Of a stretch of DNA of 64,000 bases, positions 11,693-20,864 are shown one piece after another. The DNA is from Martinezella lusitana (GTDB taxonomy: Bacteria; Pseudomonadota; Alphaproteobacteria; Rhizobiales; Rhizobiaceae), in NCBI RefSeq assembly GCF_016901135.1, contig NZ_JAFEVL010000001.1:1-64000 (forward strand), given 5' to 3'. The notes beneath the pieces were generated by a model. That model worked only from the letters and a program-made list of their open reading frames with translations. It was not told the origin of the DNA and searched no databases. The translations under genes and the position numbers were made by a program. Position 1 is the stretch's first letter; each line of letters opens with the position of its first letter.

Positions 11693-12601
11693 TCATTCGT
11701 TTTGCGCTTCGCCCAGCAGGTGCCGGTGCAGTTGTCCGGCCTCCGCCGAGAGGGTGCGGAAGCGCGGTACGCCGAGATAATAGCCGAAGCCGCTTTCGAT
11801 CCGATCATTGCCGATGGTGACCAGCGCGCCGGAGCGTAGCTGCTCCTCGATCAGCCCGAGGCTGCCAAGCGCGATGCCTTCGCCGCGAAGTGCCGCCTCG
11901 ACCGCCATGATATAGGTGGAGAAGGTAAGCCGCGGCCGGGGCAACTTGCCCTTCAGCGGACTGCCGATGCGGCCGAACCATTGGCGAAAGCTGATCCAGT
12001 GGGCATTGGCGCGCTCGTAGTCGATCAGATCCAGCGTCGCGATATCGGCTGATGTCAGTGTCTGCGGCTCCAGGCCCCGACTTGCCAGGTAATCGGGCGA
12101 TGCGATGGGCACCAGGACTTCCTTCATCAGCAGCGTCAGGTTCCAGCGCGGATGTTCGCCGGTGGAATAGATGATGATGAGATCGTGGGTCTCAGACGCA
12201 AGTTCCGAGTGTGCATCCGTGGTCAACAGGCGAACGGAGACGCCCGGATTTTCCTTGCCGAAATCCCTGAGCCTCTTTCCGAGCCAAAGATGCGAGACCG
12301 AACCGCTGGCGGCGATCGAGATGATCTCGCCCGTGCCGGCGCGGAAGGGTTCCAGGCTCTCCTCCAGATATTCGAGCGTGGCGCGCACGCGCTGGAACAG
12401 CCGCTCTCCCTCCGGCGTCAGTGCCAGGTTTCGTCCGCGCCTGGTGAAGAGCGTCGCGCCGAGGTGATCTTCCAGCCCTTTGATACGGCGGCTGACGGCC
12501 GCCTGGGTGATGTTCAGCTCTCGGCCGGCGCGGGAGAAATTCATCGCGCGGGCGGCGGCGTCGAAGACGCGGAAGGCTTCCAGGGGTATTTTCTCGAGCA
12601 T
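11693..12601 (-). CDS. LysR-type transcriptional regulator
   Basis: A 302-residue LysR-type regulator with an N-terminal winged helix-turn-helix (FRVFDAAARAMNFSRAGRELNITQAAVSRRIKGLEDHLGATLF) and a C-terminal periplasmic-binding-like effector domain. It is of the GcvA-like subgroup by its DNA-binding domain. It is divergent from the alcohol/aldehyde dehydrogenase operon, 116 bases away, so it probably controls that operon in response to a substrate or intermediate. An inverted repeat with arms TTCAGATC and GATCTGAA lies between the genes. The effector is unknown. Confidence 0.85.
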   Translation of the reverse strand: MLEKIPLEAFRVFDAAARAMNFSRAGRELNITQAAVSRRIKGLEDHLGATLFTRRGRNLALTPEGERLFQRVRATLEYLEESLEPFRAGTGEIISIAASGSVSHLWLGKRLRDFGKENPGVSVRLLTTDAHSELASETHDLIIIYSTGEHPRWNLTLLMKEVLVPIASPDYLASRGLEPQTLTSADIATLDLIDYERANAHWISFRQWFGRIGSPLKGKLPRPRLTFSTYIMAVEAALRGEGIALGSLGLIEEQLRSGALVTIGNDRIESGFGYYLGVPRFRTLSAEAGQLHRHLLGEAQNE

Positions 12602-12615
12602 TGGCTCTCCATGAC

Positions 12616-12663
12616 TTCAGATCATCAATATTCCCGATAATTGCCCGGATTTGAAGATCTGAA
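12616..12663. promoter_or_regulatory. Candidate LysR operator between regulator and dehydrogenase operon
   Basis: Perfect 8-base inverted arms TTCAGATC (12616-12623) and GATCTGAA (12656-12663), with centres about four helical turns apart, lie in the divergent intergenic region. LysR proteins often bind two sites in such gaps, so this is a reasonable candidate, but it is inference from position only. Confidence 0.35.
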
Positions 12664-12717
12664 ATTGTGATGCAGGATCACGACATCGTATCAGCCGCAT
12701 TTATCAGGGGATCCCCC

Positions 12718-13863
12718 GTGTCCTTTTCCATTTCCGCCATCCCAGACATTCGTTTCGGCGACGGCGCCCTGTCCGACCTTCCCGCCGCAGTCAAATCCTT
12801 CGATGGTGTCGGAGCTGTTCTGCTTGTCATCGACGCCTTCCTGGCGCAGTCGGGCCTTGCCGGCAAGATCAGCGCTGAGCTCGCGGAAGCCGGTGTAATG
12901 ACGCAGGTCTTCTCGGACTTCTCCGGCGAGCCGAAGCTCGCGCATCTGCAGGCCGCCATTCAGGTCGCCGAGGGAGCGGATATGGTGATCGGCATCGGCG
13001 GCGGTTCGGCGCTGGATATCGCCAAGATCGTCGCCTGCTGCGCGGCCTCCGGCGAGGACCCGATGCACTACGCGCTGGCCGCCAACCCGCTGCCGAAGAA
13101 CCCGCTGAAGAAGATCATGGTGCCCACCACCGCCGGCACGGGCTCGGAGACGTCGGCGACGAACATCTTTGCCGGCCCCGAAGGCAAGAAGCTCTGGATC
13201 TGGGGTCCGGAAACGAAGGCGGATCTCGTCATTCTCGACGCGGCGCTGACGAAGACGTTGCCGGCCAACCTGACGGCATGGTGCGGCCTCGATGCCTTCA
13301 TCCACGCTTTCGAAGCGGCGACGAACCGCAACACCCATCGCGGCGCGCAATTCTATGCGCATCAAGCGCTGCGGCTGATCACAGGTGCTCTGGAGACGGC
13401 GGTCAAGCAGCCGGATGCCATCGCCGCCCGTGGCGATGTGCTGCTCGGTTCCTGCTTTGCCGGTATCGCCATCGACAATTGCGGCACGGCGATCGCCCAT
13501 AATGTCAGCCATGCGCTGGCGGGTCTGGCGCCCGTCCATCATGGTCTTGCGACCGCGCTCGGCTTCGAGGCGACGCTTGGCTGGCTCGTCGAGGCGGATA
13601 CGGCGGAGCTGAATGCGGCGGCAAAGGCCTGCGGCGTCGCCAGCGCCGCCGAACTGCCTGGCTTCGTCTCCGATTGGATGGATCGTTGCGGGATCACGCG
13701 GTCACTGCCATCAGCCTTCAAGCCGTTCGACGCCACTGATCTTGCCCGCGAGATGCGCGCACCGGAAAACCTGCCGATGCGGCGCTCGACGATCCGCGAT
13801 GTGACGGATGCCGACATCGACCGCTTTGCCGCTGCCGTCATGGCGCTGCCGAAAGGAATTTGA
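12718..13863 (+). CDS. Iron-containing (class III) alcohol dehydrogenase
   Basis: A 381-residue group III alcohol dehydrogenase, which uses NAD(P) and a divalent metal to oxidise an alcohol or hydroxyacid. The nucleotide-binding GIGGGSALDIAK motif, the TTAGTGSE segment, and metal-ligand histidines in HNVSHALAGLAPVHHGLAT are visible. I chose the GTG at 12718, preceded by AGGGG, over ATG 12667, because the family begins close to SISAIPDIRFGDGAL. It is the first gene of an operon with an aldehyde dehydrogenase that starts two bases after its stop, suggesting sequential alcohol to aldehyde to acid oxidation. The substrate is not known. Confidence 0.85.
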   Translation: MSFSISAIPDIRFGDGALSDLPAAVKSFDGVGAVLLVIDAFLAQSGLAGKISAELAEAGVMTQVFSDFSGEPKLAHLQAAIQVAEGADMVIGIGGGSALDIAKIVACCAASGEDPMHYALAANPLPKNPLKKIMVPTTAGTGSETSATNIFAGPEGKKLWIWGPETKADLVILDAALTKTLPANLTAWCGLDAFIHAFEAATNRNTHRGAQFYAHQALRLITGALETAVKQPDAIAARGDVLLGSCFAGIAIDNCGTAIAHNVSHALAGLAPVHHGLATALGFEATLGWLVEADTAELNAAAKACGVASAAELPGFVSDWMDRCGITRSLPSAFKPFDATDLAREMRAPENLPMRRSTIRDVTDADIDRFAAAVMALPKGI

Positions 13864-13864
13864 G

Positions 13865-15364
13865 ATGACCAAGGAATACACGCGCGACTATTGGGAAAAT
13901 GTTCTCTCCAGCCTGAAGCTCGAGGGGCGTCACTTCATTGATGGCGCCTATCGCGCTTCCTCTTCCGGCGACACCTTCACCCGCATCCGCCCGATGGACG
14001 GCAAGCCAGGCGCGCAGCTGGCACGCGGCAACGCCGCCGATATCGACGCTGCCGTCGCTGCTGCTCGCGCCGCCTTCGAAAGTGGTGTCTGGCGCAGGAA
14101 GGAGCCGCTGGAAAAGAAGAGGATCATGCTGAAATGGGCCGAGCTCATTCGCGCCCATGGCGACGAGCTTGCCATGCTGGAGACGCTGGATGTCGGCAAG
14201 CCGGTCATGGCCTCGCTTGGCGTCGACGTGCGCCTCTGCGCCGAAGGCATCCAGTTCTATGGCGAAATGATCGACAAGATGTATGACGAGATCGCCCCGA
14301 CCGGCCCGAATGCCCGCGCCCTGGTGCGCAAGGTGCCGATCGGCGTGATCGGCGCGATCACGCCCTGGAATTATCCGATGATCATCGATGCCTGGAAGCT
14401 CGGGCCGTCTATCGCCGCCGGCAATTCCGTGGTGCTGAAGCCGGCCGAGCAATCCTCGCTTTCGGCGATCCGCCTGGCTGAACTTGGCTTCGAAGCGGGC
14501 CTGCCCGCCGGTGTCCTCAATGTCGTCACCGGTTACGGCGAGGAAACGGGCAAGCCGCTGGCGCTGCACATGGATGTCGACATGATCGCGTTTACCGGCT
14601 CGACCGAAGTCGGCAAGCTGATCATGGGCTATGCGGCGCAATCGAACGTCAAGCGCGTGGCGCTGGAACTCGGCGGCAAGTCGCCGCTCGTCGTCTTCGA
14701 GGATGCCGATCTCGATGCCGCCGCGGTCGCCGCCGCCTGGGGCTGTTTCTACAATTCCGGCGAGACCTGCCATGCCTCGACGCGCCTGATCGTGCAGCGC
14801 TCGGTGCAGGACAAGCTGATCGAGAAGATCGAGGCGGTGACGCGCTCGGATATCGCGCTGAAGCATCCGCTCGATCCCACCGCCCAGATCGGCGCGCTGA
14901 TCGAGGAGGAGCACATGAATAAGGTGCTGGCGATGATCTCGGCCGGCGAGAAGGAGGGTGCGCGCCGCGTCTTCGGAGCCGAGCGTGTGCTCAGCGAGAC
15001 CGGCGGCTATTATGTTTCGCCAGGTGTCTTCGTCGACATGACCAACGATATGAGCCTGGCGCGGCAGGAGATCTTCGGACCCGTACTCGCCGCCATTCCC
15101 TTCGATACGGAGGAGGAAGCGCTCAGAATCGCCAACGACACGATCTACGGGCTCGCCGGCGCCGTCTTCACCAAGGACATGGATCGGGCGCATCGCTTTT
15201 CCGAAGAGATCCATGCGGGTACGGTGTGGATCAACGCCTATGACATGTCGAACTTCGCGACACCTTTCGGTGGCTTCAAGCAGTCGGGCTTCGGCCGGGA
15301 CCGATCGGTGCATGCGATCGACAAATATTGCGACTACAAGACCATCTGGCAGCAGTTCGGCTGA
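13865..15364 (+). CDS. NAD(P)-dependent aldehyde dehydrogenase
   Basis: A 499-residue aldehyde dehydrogenase. The catalytic glutamate lies in ALELGGKSP and the catalytic cysteine in NSGETCHAST; the cofactor loop FTGSTEVGKLIM is also present. It resembles the PuuC/AldA-type group acting on gamma-glutamyl-aminobutyraldehyde and similar aldehydes, but specificity cannot be set from motifs. The start ATG 13865 is one base after the TGA of the upstream alcohol dehydrogenase, so the two are translationally linked. The pair probably oxidises the same carbon chain in two steps. Confidence 0.87.
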   Translation: MTKEYTRDYWENVLSSLKLEGRHFIDGAYRASSSGDTFTRIRPMDGKPGAQLARGNAADIDAAVAAARAAFESGVWRRKEPLEKKRIMLKWAELIRAHGDELAMLETLDVGKPVMASLGVDVRLCAEGIQFYGEMIDKMYDEIAPTGPNARALVRKVPIGVIGAITPWNYPMIIDAWKLGPSIAAGNSVVLKPAEQSSLSAIRLAELGFEAGLPAGVLNVVTGYGEETGKPLALHMDVDMIAFTGSTEVGKLIMGYAAQSNVKRVALELGGKSPLVVFEDADLDAAAVAAAWGCFYNSGETCHASTRLIVQRSVQDKLIEKIEAVTRSDIALKHPLDPTAQIGALIEEEHMNKVLAMISAGEKEGARRVFGAERVLSETGGYYVSPGVFVDMTNDMSLARQEIFGPVLAAIPFDTEEEALRIANDTIYGLAGAVFTKDMDRAHRFSEEIHAGTVWINAYDMSNFATPFGGFKQSGFGRDRSVHAIDKYCDYKTIWQQFG

Positions 15365-15377
15365 GACATGAAAATCG

Positions 15378-15417
15378 GCATGATCTCGAAAGCCGCTCAC
15401 GTTTTTCGGGATCATGC
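15378..15417. repeat. Rhizobial palindromic repeat, family B copy 1
   Basis: A 40-base imperfect palindrome whose ends read GCATGATC and GATCATGC, with inner TCGAAA and TTTTTCG arms. Related copies sit at 26141-26184 and 36056-36088. It lies between the aldehyde dehydrogenase and the enolase-superfamily gene, ahead of the latter's ribosome site. Confidence 0.7.
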
Positions 15418-15438
15418 TTGGGGAAGAGGGACGCCACC

Positions 15439-16560
15439 ATGAGCAAGATCGTTTCCATAGAAATCACCCATCATCGTCTGCCGCTCGATCCGGCGTTCAA
15501 GGCGAGCTGGGACGGCCGGCCGCGCCGGCACTTCGATGCGACCATCGTGCGCGTCAGGGATGACGAGGGCCGCGAAGGCATCGGTTCCGGCGATCTCATG
15601 AAGGGCTTCGAGGGCCATGAGGATCTGTTCATCGGGCGGGACCCTCGGCATCTCGAGCGCCACTACGAAGTGCTGTCGCATATCAACTTCCATTATGGCC
15701 GCTGCTGGCCGATGGATCTGGCGCTATGGGATCTTTCCGGCAAGGTCACCGGCGAGCCGGTCTGGCGCATGCTGGGCGGTCGCGCCAGCCGCGTACGGCT
15801 CTATGCATCATCCGGCGTGCTGCGCGAACCGTCTGCGATGGCCGATCAGGCGGAACGCTATATCGAGGAAGGCTTTCCGGCGATGAAGGTGCGCTTCTCC
15901 TCGTCGGCGGGTGGCCGTGGCGGCTGGCGCGAGGACGTCAAGGCGCTGGAAGCGATCCGAGCCCGCGTCGGCGACAGGCTGGAGCTCATGGTTGATTGCA
16001 ACCAAGGTTGGCGCATGCCCTGGGATACGACGCTCTCCTGGACCTTCAAGGATGCGTTGACGGTAGCGAGAGAACTGGAACGTCTCGGCGTCTACTGGAT
16101 GGAAGAGCCGCTACATCGTTCCGATCGCAAGGGCATGAAGGAGCTGAAGCAGGCGACGTCGCTGCGCATTGCCGGCGGCGAGATGACGCGTGAGCTCTAT
16201 GAGTTCCGCGACATCATCGAGGAGCGCGCCTTCGATGTCGTGCAGCCCGACGTGGCGCTGGTTGGCGGCATCACTGGCTGCCGGCGCCTCGTCTATCAGG
16301 CGCGCGAGGCGGGCGTGCAGTTCACGCCGCATTCGTGGACGAACGGCATCGGTGTTCTCGCCAATGCGCATCTGAGTGCTGGGGTCGGCGATGTCGCCTG
16401 GCTCGAATATCCCTACGACAATCCGGAATGGAGCGAAGCACGCCGCGACTATCCGATGGCATCGCCGCTGAAGCATGAAGCGGGCTGGCTGGATCTCGGG
16501 GAAGCGCCGGGTCTCGGCATCGTTCTCGATGAGGAGCGTCTGAAGGCGACGCGGATCTAA
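15439..16560 (+). CDS. Mandelate racemase/muconate lactonizing-type enolase superfamily enzyme
   Basis: A 373-residue member of the MR/MLE branch of the enolase superfamily, which abstracts a proton alpha to a carboxylate, usually in sugar-acid dehydration or racemisation. Visible catalytic features are the MKVR segment on beta-strand two, metal ligands in DCNQGW, MEEPL and AGGEM, and a late TPHSW histidine. I chose ATG 15439, after a GGGAAGAGGG ribosome site, not the upstream frame opening at 15328. It probably shares the operon with the alcohol and aldehyde dehydrogenases, though the palindromic repeat lies between. A sugar-acid or hydroxyacid pathway is a guess. Confidence 0.82.
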   Translation: MSKIVSIEITHHRLPLDPAFKASWDGRPRRHFDATIVRVRDDEGREGIGSGDLMKGFEGHEDLFIGRDPRHLERHYEVLSHINFHYGRCWPMDLALWDLSGKVTGEPVWRMLGGRASRVRLYASSGVLREPSAMADQAERYIEEGFPAMKVRFSSSAGGRGGWREDVKALEAIRARVGDRLELMVDCNQGWRMPWDTTLSWTFKDALTVARELERLGVYWMEEPLHRSDRKGMKELKQATSLRIAGGEMTRELYEFRDIIEERAFDVVQPDVALVGGITGCRRLVYQAREAGVQFTPHSWTNGIGVLANAHLSAGVGDVAWLEYPYDNPEWSEARRDYPMASPLKHEAGWLDLGEAPGLGIVLDEERLKATRI

Positions 16561-16602
16561 GGTTGCTTCCGATGGGGTGTCCTGTCTGGTTTTCTCGTCC
16601 CG

Positions 16603-17814
16603 TCACGCAGTGGCGGGACGCTTCGCAAGGTGTTCCCGGGTGCGAGCCCAGCGCATGACGGGGCGCTCCAGAAGCACATAGCTCAGCGTGCCGATGACAA
16701 AGATGATGGCGGTCGCAACCAGGCTCGAGACAATCCAGCCGCCGAACACATTGTCGGAGCCGACGCCGAACGTCCAGGGAAACAGCTGCTGCATCAATGT
16801 CAGGACGATGTCCTGCCAGATATAGACGCCAAAGGAGACGGTGGCGATATAGCGACTGAGGCGGTTGTCGAGCAGCCTTCCGAGGAGGGCCGACTGGGGC
16901 AGGGCGCAAAGCGCCACGGCAACGCCAAGCGGAAAGAGCGGAAAGCGATAGGGTATGTCGAGCCAGCCATAGCCTTCTCCCTCGCCGCCGAGGGATAACG
17001 GCAACTGTGATGCGCTCATCACAATTGCAAGCACTCCGACGAGATCGTAAATCACTGAGCGCCTTGCCGGGATCATGGTCTGGATGCCTGCCGCCAGGAT
17101 GCCGATGGCGAATATCGCAAAGAAGCCGATGGGGTTGTAGCGCGGCATCCATTGCTTGGCGCCGCCCTGAAAACCATATTCCCATCCCCGGCCGACACTG
17201 TCGGTCGGCAGATAGGTGACAACAAGCCAATGGCCGACCAGCGATGCCGCGATAAGGCCGACCCAAAAGAGGCGGCTGAAGAGGGCGGAGCGCCATCCCA
17301 GCTTGAGACGAAACAGGAGCAAAAAGCCGATCGGCAGAAGCACGTAACAGGTCGTCTCGAAGGGGATCGACCATAACGGCCCGTCACCCTGCACCGGGAA
17401 GAAGGTACGCCAGTGCCATTGGCTCATCAGGAAGAAGCCGGCGATGTAGCGGCCGGCCAGTTCGCCATCGAGCGGAAAACCATAGATCGTGAAGCTCAGT
17501 ACGAAGCCGACCGTCAGGGCAAACCAGAAGCCCGGCAGGATGCGGGCCGCGCGGCGCATGGCATAAATTTTCAGCGATGGTGATGGCTGGTTGCCGTCCA
17601 GCGCCAGCCAGAACGGGCGCGACAGAAGAAAGCCGCTGAGAACGAAGAAGACCGAGACGCCGTAATTGCCGTAGCGTACGAGATAAAAGGTCAGCGCCAA
17701 ATCGTCGGGAACGTGGTTGAAATTCATGCGAAGCACGAGATGGTGGCCAAGCACCATCAGGCATGCGACTGCGCGCATGAAATCCGCTCCTCCCAGACGC
17801 GCGGTCTTATCCAT
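16603..17814 (-). CDS. Acyltransferase 3 family membrane protein (OafA/YrhL-like)
   Basis: A 403-residue integral membrane O-acyltransferase with about ten membrane segments. The N-terminal DFMRAVACLMVLGHH segment supplies the catalytic-type arginine and histidine typical of the family (R-x10-H in helix one), and FFVLSGFLLSRPFW is also diagnostic. Family members acetylate or succinylate surface polysaccharides, Nod factors or antibiotics; here no polysaccharide genes adjoin, so the acceptor is unknown. It converges on the preceding operon; a hairpin with arms CGTCCCG/CGGGACG overlaps its 3' end. Confidence 0.85.
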   Translation of the reverse strand: MDKTARLGGADFMRAVACLMVLGHHLVLRMNFNHVPDDLALTFYLVRYGNYGVSVFFVLSGFLLSRPFWLALDGNQPSPSLKIYAMRRAARILPGFWFALTVGFVLSFTIYGFPLDGELAGRYIAGFFLMSQWHWRTFFPVQGDGPLWSIPFETTCYVLLPIGFLLLFRLKLGWRSALFSRLFWVGLIAASLVGHWLVVTYLPTDSVGRGWEYGFQGGAKQWMPRYNPIGFFAIFAIGILAAGIQTMIPARRSVIYDLVGVLAIVMSASQLPLSLGGEGEGYGWLDIPYRFPLFPLGVAVALCALPQSALLGRLLDNRLSRYIATVSFGVYIWQDIVLTLMQQLFPWTFGVGSDNVFGGWIVSSLVATAIIFVIGTLSYVLLERPVMRWARTREHLAKRPATA

Positions 17815-18010
17815 CAGCCTCCCCGCCGAAATCTCCTCCGTAGTGGGTTAAGCCATCGATGCGGCATCGGCAAGCACAAGCGCTATCCTCTGTCCGTGAT
17901 GGCGCTGATGCAGGGGAGTGGCAGACGCCCGAACCATGATGGCAGGCCCGGGCGTCGAGCCGGTCTTCCGCACCTGCCAGAAACGGAAAACCGGATTCGG
18001 ATGTTGCGGA

Positions 18011-18586
18011 TCAGGCAGCGACCGAGCGATAGGGGCGGGTGACGCGGGCCGGTTTCAGGGCAGCGCTCCACCAGTTCAGCCGCGCGATCAATAGAACCAG
18101 CGATTGACGCGCCTCGATTGGATTTTCGAGTGAGCCGTCCTCGGCAAACCTGCCCCAGGGATTGGCGAAGCTCACCGTGTCGCGCACGGTCACGGCATGC
18201 AGTTCGGCAAAGACCAGCCGCAACTGCTCAACGGCGCGCAGGCCGCCGGAGATGCCGCCATAGGAAACGAAGGCGACGGGTTTGCCGTGCCATGGCTCGT
18301 AGACGAGATCGAGCACGAATTTCAGCGAGGCCGTGAAACTGTGATTGTATTCGGGCGTGACGATAATGAAGGCATCGGCCTGCGAAAGCCGGGCGGAAAG
18401 GGCGGCGGCTCCGGCGTGCTCGCGGTCATGCTGGAACGGCAGATCGAATTCGAGGGGATCGATGATGTCGATCTCGATGAGGGGATAGTGCACCAGTTCC
18501 CGGGCGACCCAATTGACCACCCGGTCACATAGGCGGCCCGGACGTGTGCTGCCATAGATGATCGCCAGCCTGGTTGATTCCGTCAT
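18011..18586 (-). CDS. NADPH-dependent FMN reductase, SoxR-regulated
   Basis: A 191-residue flavodoxin-like reductase. The phosphate-binding loop IYGSTRPGRLCDRV and the TPEYNHSFTASLKFVLD motif are those of the NADPH-dependent FMN reductase/ArsH-ChrR family, which reduce flavins, quinones or metals. It is divergent from soxR, and its promoter contains a near-perfect SoxR box with the 19-base spacer typical of SoxR-activated promoters. I infer induction by redox-cycling compounds. This matches soxR circuits in non-enteric bacteria, where SoxR controls a few oxidoreductases directly instead of SoxS. Confidence 0.85.
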   Translation of the reverse strand: MTESTRLAIIYGSTRPGRLCDRVVNWVARELVHYPLIEIDIIDPLEFDLPFQHDREHAGAAALSARLSQADAFIIVTPEYNHSFTASLKFVLDLVYEPWHGKPVAFVSYGGISGGLRAVEQLRLVFAELHAVTVRDTVSFANPWGRFAEDGSLENPIEARQSLVLLIARLNWWSAALKPARVTRPYRSVAA

Positions 18587-18620
18587 ATCTTGCTCCTGCT
18601 TTACGCGGTTTGGAGCTTGG

Positions 18621-18651
18621 GTTATAGAACCTCAAGTAAAGTTGAGGTCAA
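18621..18651 (-). promoter_or_regulatory. SoxR box and SoxR-type promoter of the flavin reductase gene
   Basis: The 18-base palindrome CCTCAAGTAAAGTTGAGG at 18630-18647 closely matches the SoxR box known from enterics and pseudomonads. On the minus strand it lies between TTGACC (-35, 18646-18651) and TATAAC (-10, 18621-18626) with a 19-base spacer, the overlong spacing that MerR-family activators correct by twisting DNA. The promoter faces the reductase gene. Confidence 0.88.
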
Positions 18652-18660
18652 TAGCCTATC

Positions 18661-19125
18661 ATGGGAAAAATCGAGCTAGGCCAATTTTCCAAGTTGCTGA
18701 CGGTCGGCGAGGTTTCGGCGCGAAGCGGCGTGGCGGTTTCGGCGCTGCATTTCTACGAGGCGAAAGGGCTGATCGACAGCCATCGCAGCCGTGGCAACCA
18801 GCGGCGTTATCCGCGCGAGGTGCTGCGCCGGGTCGCCGTCATCAAGGTGGCGCAGCGGATCGGCATTCCCCTTGCCGAAGTTCAGGCGGCGCTCGAGGCG
18901 CTGCCGCAGGGGCGCACCCCGACGGCAGCCGACTGGAAAGCGCTTTCGAAACGATGGAAGAATGATCTCGATGCACGGATCCGGCGCCTGCAAGGCCTGC
19001 GCGATCAGCTCGATGGCTGCATCGGTTGCGGCTGCCTCTCGCTGGAAAGCTGTCCGCTGCGAAATCCCTGGGACAGGCTTTCCGAAGAGGGGGCGGGGCC
19101 GCGCTTGCTCGACCCCGAAGATTGA
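18661..19125 (+). CDS. soxR: Redox-sensitive activator SoxR
   Basis: A 154-residue MerR-family regulator. The N-terminal helix-turn-helix reads [26 protein letters not shown], followed by a dimerisation helix and the [2Fe-2S]-binding CX2CXCX5C cluster at Cys120, 123, 125 and 131 ([12 protein letters not shown]). Oxidation of the cluster by redox-active compounds switches SoxR to an activator. It is divergent from the flavin reductase, with the SoxR box only 13 bases upstream of its start codon, so it probably also represses or tunes itself. Its start ATG is at 18661. Confidence 0.95.
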   Translation: MGKIELGQFSKLLTVGEVSARSGVAVSALHFYEAKGLIDSHRSRGNQRRYPREVLRRVAVIKVAQRIGIPLAEVQAALEALPQGRTPTAADWKALSKRWKNDLDARIRRLQGLRDQLDGCIGCGCLSLESCPLRNPWDRLSEEGAGPRLLDPED

Positions 19126-19136
19126 GGCGAAAGCAT

Positions 19137-19236
19137 AGAGCGGTTTCGTGTTTCACAGAATAGCTTTGGTGCTCCATGCTATTGCCTTCACGCAATTCCA
19201 GACGGAAAACCGCTACGCACTTTTCCTGGAGTTGCT
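19137..19236. repeat. Rhizobial palindromic repeat, family A copy 1
   Basis: An intergenic element with a palindromic core at 19192-19235 whose ends are GCAATTCC and GGAGTTGC. The core matches, in opposite orientation, the core at 37058-37100 with about nine of ten bases shared. An AGAGCGGTTT flank also recurs there. It lies between soxR and glpD, reaching up to the glpD stop codon. Confidence 0.75.
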
Positions 19237-20748
19237 TTATGCGTGGACGCGGCTCTCAGCCATGTAGCCGTCAAGTGCGGCGGCTTCTTCCTTCGAGAGG
19301 TAAAGGCCCTTCTTCGAGCGGCGCCAGAGAATGTCTGCGGCTGAATAGGCCCATTCGTGTTCCATCAGATAGCGCACTTCCGCCTCATAGAGATCGCTTC
19401 CGAAGCAGCGGCCGAGATCGGCGATCGTCTTTGCGTCGCCAAGGATCGTCGCGGCACGCGTGCCGTAGCGGCGCACCAGCCGGCGCGCATGCTGATCGGC
19501 AAGGAAGGGATAGCGTGACTTCAGCTTGGCGACTTCGGCATCATAGCCGCGAGCCGGGAAGTCGCCGCCCGGCAGCGAGCTCTTCGCCGTCCATGGCGTT
19601 CCCTTGAGGCCGATGGCCTCGCCGATCTTCTCCAGCGCATGTTCGCCCAGACGGCGATAGGTCGTGAGCTTGCCGCCGAAGACGTTGAGCAGCGGCGCCT
19701 GGCCTTCCTCGCCTTCCACCTTCAGCACGTAATCGCGTGTTGCCTCCTGCGCCTTCGAGGCGCCGTCGTCGTAGAGCGGGCGCACGGCCGAATAGGTCCA
19801 GACGATATCCTCTGATCGTACCGGCTCCTTGAAATATTCGCTGGCGGCATTGCACAGATAAGTGGTTTCCTCATCGCTGATCTTCACATCCTTCGGGTCG
19901 TCCTTGTAGTCGCGATCCGTGGTGCCGATCAGGGTGAAATCCTGTTCGTAAGGAATGGCAAAGATGATGCGATTGTCCGGGTTCTGGAAGAAATAGGCGC
20001 GGGGATCGGAGAATTTTTTTCGCACGATGATGTGGCTGCCCTGAACCAGGCGGACATTGTGCACCTGGTTCTTGCCGAAAGCGTCGGACAGAACGTGATC
20101 GACCCAGGGGCCGGCGGCATTGACCAGCAGGCGCGACCGGAACAAACGCTTCTCGCCGGTGATCGTGTTTTCCGTTTCGATTGCCCAGACCGCGCCTTCG
20201 CGGCGGGCTGAGATCACCTTCGTCCGCGGCATGATCGTCGCGCCGCGGTCGGCCGCATCGCGGGCATTCAGCACCACCATGCGGGCGTCATCCACCCAGC
20301 CGTCCGAATATTCGAAAGCCTTGGTGAAGAGCGCCTTCAGCGGTTTGCCGGCCGGATCGGTCTTCATGTTCAGCGTCGCCGTCGGCGGCAGCAGCTTTCG
20401 GCCGCCGAGATGATCGTAAAGGAATAGGCCGAGGCGAATGAGCCAGGCCGGACGGATACCGCCCTTATGATAGGGGAGAACGAAGCGCATCGGCCAGATG
20501 ATATGCGGTGCCATCGCCCACAGCACTTCGCGCTCCATCAGGGATTCGCGCACGAGCCGGAATTCGTAATGTTCCAGGTAACGCAAGCCACCATGGATGA
20601 GTTTGGTGGCGCCGGACGATGTGCCGGAGGCGAAATCGTTCATTTCGGCGAGCGCGACCTTGTAGCCGCGTCCGGTCGCATCGCGGGCGATACCGCAACC
20701 ATTGATGCCGCCGCCAATAACGAAAATGTCGTAGATCTGCTCGCTCAC
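19237..20748 (-). CDS. glpD: Aerobic glycerol-3-phosphate dehydrogenase
   Basis: A 503-residue FAD-dependent glycerol-3-phosphate dehydrogenase that passes electrons to ubiquinone at the inner membrane. The dinucleotide fold IFVIGGGINGCGIARDA lies at the N-terminus, followed by the family signatures GTSSGATKLIHGGLRYLE and NAAGPWVD. I chose the GTG at 20748, seven bases after a GGAGGGGC ribosome site, rather than the ATG at 20802. It lies downstream of a DeoR-type regulator on the same strand, 116 bases away. Glycerol uptake and kinase genes are not in the window. Confidence 0.95.
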   Translation of the reverse strand: MSEQIYDIFVIGGGINGCGIARDATGRGYKVALAEMNDFASGTSSGATKLIHGGLRYLEHYEFRLVRESLMEREVLWAMAPHIIWPMRFVLPYHKGGIRPAWLIRLGLFLYDHLGGRKLLPPTATLNMKTDPAGKPLKALFTKAFEYSDGWVDDARMVVLNARDAADRGATIMPRTKVISARREGAVWAIETENTITGEKRLFRSRLLVNAAGPWVDHVLSDAFGKNQVHNVRLVQGSHIIVRKKFSDPRAYFFQNPDNRIIFAIPYEQDFTLIGTTDRDYKDDPKDVKISDEETTYLCNAASEYFKEPVRSEDIVWTYSAVRPLYDDGASKAQEATRDYVLKVEGEEGQAPLLNVFGGKLTTYRRLGEHALEKIGEAIGLKGTPWTAKSSLPGGDFPARGYDAEVAKLKSRYPFLADQHARRLVRRYGTRAATILGDAKTIADLGRCFGSDLYEAEVRYLMEHEWAYSAADILWRRSKKGLYLSKEEAAALDGYMAESRVHA

Positions 20749-20864
20749 CCGCCCCTCCGCAAAGGTCAGCCCATCTCGTGAAGATGGAAATTCGAAAATC
20801 AATCCATCTAAAGCGAAATAGATACGAATGTCAAACGAACGTTTTTTGACAGAAAGCGAGCCGG

